Shown here piece by piece: positions 1 to 9,480 of a stretch of 64,000 bases of DNA (positions are counted from its first letter, which is position 1; every line of letters starts with the position of its first letter). Location: the NCBI GenBank assembly GCA_964057225.1, contig OZ059894.1, positions 21,110,476 through 21,174,475 on the forward strand, in the 5' to 3' direction. Below the pieces are notes generated by a model, which did no database searches, had not been told where the DNA came from, and saw only the letters and a list, made by a program, of their open reading frames with translations. The translations under genes and the position numbers were made by a program. Source of the DNA: Auanema rhodensis (lineage: Eukaryota > Nematoda > Chromadorea > Rhabditida > Rhabditidae).

Positions 1-28
1 GATCGTTTGAAAAATGATGCATTAGTGT

Positions 29-56
29 ATGTTGAGTTTCCATGTACACTCAACAT
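29..56 (+). other. Inverted repeat H1 (9-bp arms, 10-nt loop)
   Basis: ATGTTGAGT (29-37) is the exact reverse complement of ACTCAACAT (48-56), with loop TTCCATGTAC. An alternative register pairs AGTGTA (24-29) with TACACT (45-50). The element is kept in nearly all units. Variants seen in the stem are C54 to T (units starting 33698, 34049, 35454, 35805, 36156, 38964; G-T pair), A29 to G (units starting 56157, 57912, 59316, 61422, 62826; G-T pair) and T50 to A (units starting 49138, 55104, 55806, 57561; mismatch). It could form a cruciform, an RNA hairpin or a dimeric protein site; the sequence alone cannot decide. Confidence 0.85.
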
Positions 57-77
57 TGCTTCCAAAAACATTTTGAC

Positions 78-98
78 AAAAATTTTTTCGAAAAATTT
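78..98. other. A/T-rich palindrome centred on TTCGAA
   Basis: TTTTTCGAAAAA (84-95) is a perfect 12-bp palindrome flanked by A5 on the left and T3 on the right. As RNA, a UUCG loop (87-90) could be closed by U83-86/A91-94, followed by an A95 bulge and A80-82/U96-98. This is one of the most variable parts of the monomer: A92 to G (domain I, for example units at 703, 3161, 5969), C89 to T (1757, 2810, 14045), A100 to G giving a second TTCGAA-like motif (3863, 6320, 10183), and a class in which A5T6 becomes A4GT5, one base shorter (31592, 37560, 39666, 41421-43870). It marks subfamilies well. Confidence 0.8.
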
Positions 99-128
99 CA
101 AAATAATTTAGCAAAAAGTAGATGTTTT

Positions 129-147
129 TAGATTCCTTTTTTCAAGG
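129..147. other. Hypervariable T-rich tract of the monomer
   Basis: After GATTCC comes T6 and CAAGG in the reference unit. Other units have CCATTTTTC, CCTTCTTTTC (+1), TTCTTTTTTC, CCTTTTTTTAAGG, CCTTTTTTTAAATC, CCTTTTCTTAAGG, CCTGTTTTTAAGG, CCTTTTTCCAAGG, a TTTTCAG version, or an extra T in the preceding run (GTTTTTTAG). Almost all length variation in the array falls here or at 78-98. The unit starting at 23522 has a run of ten T. The pattern fits slippage in a homopolymer inside an otherwise constrained unit, and the states are linked to territory, so they serve as subfamily tags. Confidence 0.9.
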
Positions 148-180
148 CAAAGACGATGGACAATGTTATTCAACGAAAAA

Positions 181-206
181 ATTAATTCTTCAGGGTGAAA
201 ATCGAG
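181..206. other. Near-invariant block of the monomer
   Basis: From the ATTAATTC motif through CAGGGTGAAAATCGAGG I saw no substitution in the units I compared by eye, whereas flanking segments on the left carry many variants. The nearest change is A to T just upstream (CAACGTAAA, in units such as 3863, 6320, 10183, 11236, 14747). A long conserved box inside a fast-evolving satellite is what a bound protein or selected RNA segment would leave, but recent homogenisation would give the same result. No known motif is recognised. Confidence 0.6.
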
Positions 207-228
207 GATATAAGTGTGAACTTATATC
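207..228 (+). other. Inverted repeat H2: 9-bp stem with GNRA-type loop
   Basis: GATATAAGT (207-215) pairs perfectly with ACTTATATC (220-228) around loop GTGA (216-219), which as RNA is a GUGA tetraloop of the stable GNRA class. Ten units have GTAA instead (starts 17204, 18608, 20012, 22820, 24224, 24926, 27032, 28436, 62124, 63528), also GNRA. The pair 211/224 is T-A in most units, T-G in a domain III class and C-G in two units. Counter-evidence: T222 to A (units at 21767, 22118, 23171, 23522, 25628, 27734) and A210 to T (17204) break a pair. Each arm also contains TATAAG reading outward on opposite strands, so a bidirectional TATA-like element is an alternative. A competing dyad, ATATCA-GT-TGATAT, spans 224-237. 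Confidence 0.85.
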
Positions 229-245
229 AGTTGATATCTCGGTGC

Positions 246-296
246 ATTTTTAAGCTAGCGCAAATCTGATAACACAGATCGACGCAGCTTAAAAAT
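246..296 (+). other. Inverted repeat H3: nested long hairpin or cruciform
   Basis: ATTTTTAAGCT (246-256) pairs perfectly with AGCTTAAAAAT (286-296). Inside it, after unpaired A257, GCG (258-260) pairs with CGC (283-285), then a 3x3 internal loop, then ATCTG (264-268) with CAGAT (275-279) around loop ATAACA. An outer, overlapping repeat GTGCAT (242-247)/ATGCAC (306-311) can replace the base of the stem. The 11-bp outer stem is well kept, with C255 to T (29840, 30890) and A291 to G (55104, 56157, 57912, 59316, 60720, 61422) leaving G-U pairs. The inner stem varies more: C266 to T, T267 to G, G277 to T (CATATCG class) and T279 to A (AGAACG class, frequent in domain I). Confidence 0.8.
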
Positions 297-3200
297 CCGC
301 ATCGAATGCACTATACTACATTGAGAAACGCTCAATACAAAAATTAGTTATGATCGTTTGAAAAATGATGCATTAGTGTATGTTGAGTTTCCATGTACAC
401 TCAACATTGCTTCCAAAAACATTTTGACAAAAATTTTTTCGAAAAATTTCAAAATAATTTAGCAAAAAGTAGATGTTTTTAGATTCCTTTTTTCAAGGCA
501 AAGACGATGGACAATGTAATTCAACGAAAAAATTAATTCTTCAGGGTGAAAATCGAGGATATAAGTGTGAACTTATATCAGTTGATATCTCGGTGCATTT
601 TTAAGCTAGCGCAAATCTGATAACACAGAACGACGCAGCTTAAAAATTCGCATCGAATGCACTATACTACATTGAAAAACGCTTAATACAAAAATTAGTT
701 ATGATCGTTTGAAAAATGATGCATTAGTGTATGTTGAGTTTCCATGTACACTCAACATTGCTTCCAAAAACATTTTGACAAAAATTTTTTCGAGAAATTT
801 CAAAATAATTTAGCAAAAAGTAGATGTTTTTAGATTCCTTTTTTCAAGGCAAAGACGATGGACAATGTTATTCAACGAAAAAATTAATTCTTCAGGGTGA
901 AAATCGAGGATATAAGTGTGAACTTATATCAGTTGATATCTCGGTGCATTTTTAAGCTAGCGCAAATCTGATAACACAGATCGACGCAGCTTAAAAATCC
1001 GCATCGAATGCACTATACTACATTGAGAAACGCTTAATACAAAAATTAGTTATGATCGTTTGAAAAATGATGCATTAGTGTATGTTGAGTTTCCATGTAC
1101 ACTCAACATTGCTTCCAAAAACATTTTGACAAAAATTTTTTCGAAAAATTTCAAAATAATTTAGCAAAAAGTAGATGTTTTTAGATTCCTTTTTTCAAGG
1201 CAAAGACGATAGACAATGTTATTCAACGAAAAAATTAATTCTTCAGGGTGAAAATCGAGGATATAAGTGTGAACTTATATCAGTTGATATCTCGGTGCAT
1301 TTTTAAGCTAGCGCAAATCTGATAACACAGATCGACGCAGCTTAAAAATCCGCATCGAATGCACTATACTACATTGAGAAACGCTTAATACAAAAATTAG
1401 TTATGATCGTTTGAAAAATGATGCATTAGTGTATGTTGAGTTTCCATGTACACTCAACATTGCTTCCAAAAACATTTTGACAAAAATTTTTTCGAAAAAT
1501 TTCAAAATAATTTAGCAAAAAGTAGATGTTTTTAGATTCCTTCTTTTCAAGGCAAAGACGATAGACAATGTTATTCAACGAAAAAATTAATTCTTCAGGG
1601 TGAAAATCGAGGATATAAGTGTGAACTTATATCAGTTGATATCTCGGTGCATTTTTAAGCTAGCGCAAATCTGATAACACATATCGACGCAGCTTAAAAA
1701 TCCGCATCGAATGCACTATACTACATTGAGAAACGCTTAATACAAAAATTAGTTATGATCGTTTGAAAAATGATGCATTAGTGTATGTTGAGTTTCCATG
1801 TACACTCAACATTGCTTCCAAAAACATTTTGACAAAAATTTTTTTGAAAAATTTCAAAATAATTTAGCAAAAAGTAGATGTTTTTAGATTCCTTTTTTCA
1901 AGGCAAAGACGATGGACAATGTTATTCAACGAAAAAATTAATTCTTCAGGGTGAAAATCGAGGATATAAGTGTGAACTTATATCAGTTGATATCTCGGTG
2001 CATTTTTAAGCTAGCGCAAATCTGATAACACAGAACGACGCAGCTTAAAAATCCGCATCGAATGCACTATACTACATTGAGAAACGCTTAATACAAAAAT
2101 TAGTTATGATCGTTTGAAAAATGATGCATTAGTGTATGTTGAGTTTCCATGTACACTCAACATTGCTTCCAAAAACATTTTGACAAAAATTTTTTCGAAA
2201 AATTTCAAAATAATTTAGCAAAAAGTAGATGTTTTTAGATTCCTTTTTTCAAGGCAAAGACGATGGACAATGTAATTCAACGAAAAAATTAATTCTTCAG
2301 GGTGAAAATCGAGGATATAAGTGTGAACTTATATCAGTTGATATCTCGGTGCATTTTTAAGCTAGCGCAAATCTGATAACACAGAACGACGCAGCTTAAA
2401 AATTCGCATCGAATGCACTATACTACATTGAAAAACGCTTAATACAAAAATTAGTTATGATCGTTTGAAAAATGATGCATTAGTGTATGTTGAGTTTCCA
2501 TGTACACTCAACATTGCTTCCAAAAACATTTTGACAAAAATTTTTTCGAAAAATTTCAAAATAATTTAGCAAAAAGTAGATGTTTTTAGATTCCTTTTTT
2601 CAAGGCAAAGACGATAGACAATGTTATTCAACGAAAAAATTAATTCTTCAGGGTGAAAATCGAGGATATAAGTGTGAACTTATATCAGTTGATATCTCGG
2701 TGCATTTTTAAGCTAGCGCAAATCTGATAACACATATCGACGCAGCTTAAAAATCCGCATCGAATGCACTATACTACATTGAGAAACGCTTAATACAAAA
2801 ATTAGTTATGATCGTTTGAAAAATGATGCATTAGTGTATGTTGAGTTTCCATGTACACTCAACATTGCTTCCAAAAACATTTTGACAAAAATTTTTTTGA
2901 AAAATTTCAAAATAATTTAGCAAAAAGTAGATGTTTTTAGATTCCTTTTTTCAAGGCAAAGACGATGGACAATGTTATTCAACGAAAAAATTAATTCTTC
3001 AGGGTGAAAATCGAGGATATAAGTGTGAACTTATATCAGTTGATATCTCGGTGCATTTTTAAGCTAGCGCAAATCTGATAACACAGAACGACGCAGCTTA
3101 AAAATCCGCATCGAATGCACTATACTACATTGAGAAACGCTTAATACAAAAATTAGTTATGATCGTTTGAAAAATGATGCATTAGTGTATGTTGAGTTTC

Positions 3201-6200
3201 CATGTACACTCAACATTGCTTCCAAAAACATTTTGACAAAAATTTTTTCGAGAAATTTCAAAATAATTTAGCAAAAAGTAGATGTTTTTAGATTCCTTTT
3301 TTCAAGGCAAAGACGATGGACAATGTTATTCAACGAAAAAATTAATTCTTCAGGGTGAAAATCGAGGATATAAGTGTGAACTTATATCAGTTGATATCTC
3401 GGTGCATTTTTAAGCTAGCGCAAATCTGATAACACAGATCGACGCAGCTTAAAAATCCGCATCGAATGCACTATACTACATTGAGAAACGCTCAATACAA
3501 AAATTAGTTATGATCGTTTGAAAAATGATGCATTAGTGTATGTTGAGTTTCCATGTACACTCAACATTGCTTCCAAAAACATTTTGACAAAAATTTTTTC
3601 GAAAAATTTCAAAATAATTTAGCAAAAAGTAGATGTTTTTAGATTCCTTTTTTCAAGGCAAAGACGATGGACAATGTAATTCAACGAAAAAATTAATTCT
3701 TCAGGGTGAAAATCGAGGATATAAGTGTGAACTTATATCAGTTGATATCTCGGTGCATTTTTAAGCTAGCGCAAATCTGATAACACAGAACGACGCAGCT
3801 TAAAAATTCGCATCGAATGCACTATACTACATTGAAAAACGCTTAATACAAAAATTAGTTATGATCGTTTGAAAAATGATGCATTAGTGTATGTTGAGTT
3901 TCCATGTACACTCAACATTGCTTCCAAAAACATTTTGACAAAAATTTTTTCGAAAAATTTCGAAATAATTTAGCAAAAAGTAGATGTTTTTAGATTCCAT
4001 TTTTCAAGGCAAAGACGATGGACAATGTTATTCAACGTAAAAATTAATTCTTCAGGGTGAAAATCGAGGATATAAGTGTGAACTTATATCAGTTGATATC
4101 TCGGTGCATTTTTAAGCTAGCGCAAATCTGATAACACAGATCGACGCAGCTTAAAAATCCGCATCGAATGCACTATACTACATTGAGAAACGCTTAATAC
4201 AAAAATTAGTTATGATCGTTTGAAAAATGATGCATTAGTGTATGTTGAGTTTCCATGTACACTCAACATTGCTTCCAAAAACATTTTGACAAAAATTTTT
4301 TCGAAAAATTTCAAAATAATTTAGCAAAAAGTAGATGTTTTTAGATTCCTTTTTTCAAGGCAAAGACGATGGACAATGTTATTCAACGAAAAAATTAATT
4401 CTTCAGGGTGAAAATCGAGGATATAAGTGTGAACTTATATCAGTTGATATCTCGGTGCATTTTTAAGCTAGCGCAAATCTGATAACACAGATCGACGCAG
4501 CTTAAAAATCCGCATCGAATGCACTATACTACATTGAGAAACGCTCAATACAAAAATTAGTTATGATCGTTTGAAAAATGATGCATTAGTGTATGTTGAG
4601 TTTCCATGTACACTCAACATTGCTTCCAAAAACATTTTGACAAAAATTTTTTCGAAAAATTTCAAAATAATTTAGCAAAAAGTAGATGTTTTTAGATTCC
4701 TTTTTTCAAGGCAAAGACGATGGACAATGTAATTCAACGAAAAAATTAATTCTTCAGGGTGAAAATCGAGGATATAAGTGTGAACTTATATCAGTTGATA
4801 TCTCGGTGCATTTTTAAGCTAGCGCAAATCTGATAACACAGAACGACGCAGCTTAAAAATTCGCATCGAATGCACTATACTACATTGAGAAACGCTTAAT
4901 ACAAAAATTAGTTATGATCGTTTGAAAAATGATGCATTAGTGTATGTTGAGTTTCCATGTACACTCAACATTGCTTCCAAAAACATTTTGACAAAAATTT
5001 TTTCGAAAACTTTCAAAATAATTTAGCAAAAAGTAGATGTTTTTAGATTCCTTTTTTCAAGGCAAAGACGATGGACAATGTAATTCAACGAAAAAATTAA
5101 TTCTTCAGGGTGAAAATCGAGGATATAAGTGTGAACTTATATCAGTTGATATCTCGGTGCATTTTTAAGCTAGCGCAAATCTGATAACACAGAACGACGC
5201 AGCTTAAAAATTCGCATCGAATGCACTATACTACATTGAAAAACGCTTAATACAAAAATTAGTTATGATCGTTTGAAAAATGATGCATTAGTGTATGTTG
5301 AGTTTCCATGTACACTCAACATTGCTTCCAAAAACATTTTGACAAAAATTTTTTCGAAAAATTTCAAAATAATTTAGCAAAAAGTAGATGTTTTTAGATT
5401 CCTTTTTTCAAGGCAAAGACGATAGACAATGTTATTCAACGAAAAAATTAATTCTTCAGGGTGAAAATCGAGGATATAAGTGTGAACTTATATCAGTTGA
5501 TATCTCGGTGCATTTTTAAGCTAGCGCAAATCTGATAACACATATCGACGCAGCTTAAAAATTCGCATCGAATGCACTATATTACATTGAAAAACGCTTA
5601 ATACAAAAATTAGTTATGATCGTTTGAAAAATGATGCATTAGTGTATGTTGAGTTTCCATGTACACTCAACATTGCTTCCAAAAACATTTTGACAAAAAT
5701 TTTTTCGAAAAATTTCAAAATAATTTAGCAAAAAGTAGATGTTTTTAGATTCCTTTTTTCAAGGCAAAGACGATAGACAATGTTATTCAACGAAAAAATT
5801 AATTCTTCAGGGTGAAAATCGAGGATATAAGTGTGAACTTATATCAGTTGATATCTCGGTGCATTTTTAAGCTAGCGCAAATCTGATAACACATATCGAC
5901 GCAGCTTAAAAATCCGCATCGAATGCACTATACTACATTGAGAAACGCTCAATACAAAAATTAGTTATGATCGTTTGAAAAATGATGCATTAGTGTATGT
6001 TGAGTTTCCATGTACACTCAACATTGCTTCCAAAAACATTTTGACAAAAATTTTTTCGAGAAATTTCAAAATAATTTAGCAAAAAGTAGATGTTTTTAGA
6101 TTCCTTTTTTCAAGGCAAAGACGATGGACAATGTTATTCAACGAAAAAATTAATTCTTCAGGGTGAAAATCGAGGATATAAGTGTGAACTTATATCAGTT

Positions 6201-8074
6201 GATATCTCGGTGCATTTTTAAGCTAGCGCAAATCTGATAACACAGAACGACGCAGCTTAAAAATTCGCATCGAATGCACTATACTACATTGAAAAACGCT
6301 TAATACAAAAATTAGTTATGATCGTTTGAAAAATGATGCATTAGTGTATGTTGAGTTTCCATGTACACTCAACATTGCTTCCAAAAACATTTTGACAAAA
6401 ATTTTTTCGAAAAATTTCGAAATAATTTAGCAAAAAGTAGATGTTTTTAGATTCCATTTTTCAAGGCAAAGACGATGGACAATGTTATTCAACGTAAAAA
6501 TTAATTCTTCAGGGTGAAAATCGAGGATATAAGTGTGAACTTATATCAGTTGATATCTCGGTGCATTTTTAAGCTAGCGCAAATCTGATAACACAGATCG
6601 ACGCAGCTTAAAAATCCGCATCGAATGCACTATACTACATTGAGAAACGCTTAATACAAAAATTAGTTATGATCGTTTGAAAAATGATGCATTAGTGTAT
6701 GTTGAGTTTCCATGTACACTCAACATTGCTTCCAAAAACATTTTGACAAAAATTTTTTCGAAAAATTTCAAAATAATTTAGCAAAAAGTAGATGTTTTTA
6801 GATTCCTTTTTTCAAGGCAAAGACGATGGACAATGTAATTCAACGAAAAAATTAATTCTTCAGGGTGAAAATCGAGGATATAAGTGTGAACTTATATCAG
6901 TTGATATCTCGGTGCATTTTTAAGCTAGCGCAAATCTGATAACACAGAACGACGCAGCTTAAAAATTCGCATCGAATGCACTATACTACATTGAAAAACG
7001 CTTAATACAAAAATTAGTTATGATCGTTTGAAAAATGATGCATTAGTGTATGTTGAGTTTCCATGTACACTCAACATTGCTTCCAAAAACATTTTGACAA
7101 AAATTTTTTCGAAAAATTTCAAAATAATTTAGCAAAAAGTAGATGTTTTTAGATTCCTTTTTTCAAGGCAAAGACGATAGACAATGTTATTCAACGAAAA
7201 AATTAATTCTTCAGGGTGAAAATCGAGGATATAAGTGTGAACTTATATCAGTTGATATCTCGGTGCATTTTTAAGCTAGCGCAAATCTGATAACACAGAT
7301 CGACGCAGCTTAAAAATCCGCATCGAATGCACTATACTACATTGAGAAACGCTTAATACAAAAATTAGTTATGATCGTTTGAAAAATGATGCATTAGTGT
7401 ATGTTGAGTTTCCATGTACACTCAACATTGCTTCCAAAAACATTTTGACAAAAATTTTTTCGAAAAATTTCAAAATAATTTAGCAAAAAGTAGATGTTTT
7501 TAGATTCCTTTTTTCAAGGCAAAGACGATGGACAATGTTATTCAACGAAAAAATTAATTCTTCAGGGTGAAAATCGAGGATATAAGTGTGAACTTATATC
7601 AGTTGATATCTCGGTGCATTTTTAAGCTAGCGCAAATCTGATAACACAGATCGACGCAGCTTAAAAATCCGCATCGAATGCACTATACTACATTGAGAAA
7701 CGCTTAATACAAAAATTAGTTATGATCGTTTGAAAAATGATGCATTAGTGTATGTTGAGTTTCCATGTACACTCAACATTGCTTCCAAAAACATTTTGAC
7801 AAAAATTTTTTCGAAAAATTTCAAAATAATTTAGCAAAAAGTAGATGTTTTTAGATTCCTTTTTTCAAGGCAAAGACGATAGACAATGTTATTCAACGAA
7901 AAAATTAATTCTTCAGGGTGAAAATCGAGGATATAAGTGTGAACTTATATCAGTTGATATCTCGGTGCATTTTTAAGCTAGCGCAAATCTGATAACACAG
8001 ATCGACGCAGCTTAAAAATCCGCATCGAATGCACTATACTACATTGAGAAACGCTTAATACAAAAATTAGTTAT

Positions 8075-9480
8075 GATCGTTTGAAAAATGATGCATTAGT
8101 GTATGTTGAGTTTCCATGTACACTCAACATTGCTTCCAAAAACATTTTGACAAAAATTTTTTCGAAAAATTTCAAAATAATTTAGCAAAAAGTAGATGTT
8201 TTTAGATTCCTTCTTTTCAAGGCAAAGACGATAGACAATGTTATTCAACGAAAAAATTAATTCTTCAGGGTGAAAATCGAGGATATAAGTGTGAACTTAT
8301 ATCAGTTGATATCTCGGTGCATTTTTAAGCTAGCGCAAATCTGATAACACATATCGACGCAGCTTAAAAATCCGCATCGAATGCACTATACTACATTGAG
8401 AAACGCTTAATACAAAAATTAGTTATGATCGTTTGAAAAATGATGCATTAGTGTATGTTGAGTTTCCATGTACACTCAACATTGCTTCCAAAAACATTTT
8501 GACAAAAATTTTTTCGAAAAATTTCAAAATAATTTAGCAAAAAGTAGATGTTTTTAGATTCCTTTTTTCAAGGCAAAGACGATGGACAATGTTATTCAAC
8601 GAAAAAATTAATTCTTCAGGGTGAAAATCGAGGATATAAGTGTGAACTTATATCAGTTGATATCTCGGTGCATTTTTAAGCTAGCGCAAATCTGATAACA
8701 CAGAACGACGCAGCTTAAAAATCCGCATCGAATGCACTATACTACATTGAGAAACGCTTAATACAAAAATTAGTTATGATCGTTTGAAAAATGATGCATT
8801 AGTGTATGTTGAGTTTCCATGTACACTCAACATTGCTTCCAAAAACATTTTGACAAAAATTTTTTCGAAAAATTTCAAAATAATTTAGCAAAAAGTAGAT
8901 GTTTTTAGATTCCTTCTTTTCAAGGCAAAGACGATAGACAATGTTATTCAACGAAAAAATTAATTCTTCAGGGTGAAAATCGAGGATATAAGTGTGAACT
9001 TATATCAGTTGATATCTCGGTGCATTTTTAAGCTAGCGCAAATCTGATAACACATATCGACGCAGCTTAAAAATCCGCATCGAATGCACTATACTACATT
9101 GAGAAACGCTTAATACAAAAATTAGTTATGATCGTTTGAAAAATGATGCATTAGTGTATGTTGAGTTTCCATGTACACTCAACATTGCTTCCAAAAACAT
9201 TTTGACAAAAATTTTTTCGAAAAATTTCAAAATAATTTAGCAAAAAGTAGATGTTTTTAGATTCCTTTTTTCAAGGCAAAGACGATGGACAATGTTATTC
9301 AACGAAAAAATTAATTCTTCAGGGTGAAAATCGAGGATATAAGTGTGAACTTATATCAGTTGATATCTCGGTGCATTTTTAAGCTAGCGCAAATCTGATA
9401 ACACAGAACGACGCAGCTTAAAAATCCGCATCGAATGCACTATACTACATTGAGAAACGCTTAATACAAAAATTAGTTAT
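8075..9480. repeat. Two tandem copies of a 703-bp dimer in territory I
   Basis: The units at 8075 (352 bp, CCTTCTTTTC, GATAG, CATATCG) and 8427 (351 bp, GATGG, AGAACG, ATCCGC) are followed by the same pair at 8778 and 9130. This gives two consecutive 703-bp dimers with matching diagnostic states at every site I checked, so a recent two-unit duplication is likely. Confidence 0.85.

Larger units (their letters stand above)
1..351 (+). repeat. Reference monomer (unit 1) of the 351-bp satellite
   Basis: This unit serves as the coordinate reference for the internal elements described below. It has 54 C and 57 G, about 32% G+C, and 12 CpG against roughly 9 expected from composition. A/T tracts cluster between about 62 and 142 at roughly helical spacing (A-runs near 66, 80, 93, 101 and 115; T-runs near 85, 127 and 139), which should bend the DNA. 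Palindromic sites include ATGCAT (17-22), TTCGAA (87-92), GATATC (233-238) and GCTAGC (254-259). The length is close to two nucleosome repeats. Diagnostic positions used to group copies are 83-99, about 129-145, the GATGG/GATAG site near 155, the GTTATT/GTAATT site near 166, 211-224, 277-279, 297 and 320-335. Confidence 0.95.

Noticed and set aside
162-178. CENP-B-box-like motif on the minus strand (TTTCGTTGAATAACATT)
   Set aside because: The first eight bases fit the box start YTTCGTTG, but the essential CGGG in the right half is absent; I count about 10 of 17 matches. It is not a CENP-B box by the known requirement. A related pogo-type protein with a different site cannot be excluded.
261-290. 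Possible hammerhead ribozyme core (CTGATAA near 266, GAAA elsewhere), as found in some animal satellites
   Set aside because: The core needs CUGANGA and GAAA placed around stem II with a cleavage triplet. Here the second G is A, no GAAA lies in the right place after a stem, and the minus strand (CTGATATAAG) fails too.
1-351. The 351-bp unit as a diverged dimer of about 175 bp
   Set aside because: The left and right halves share only short A/T runs. I could not find an aligned core longer than a few bases, so a dimer origin is not supported.
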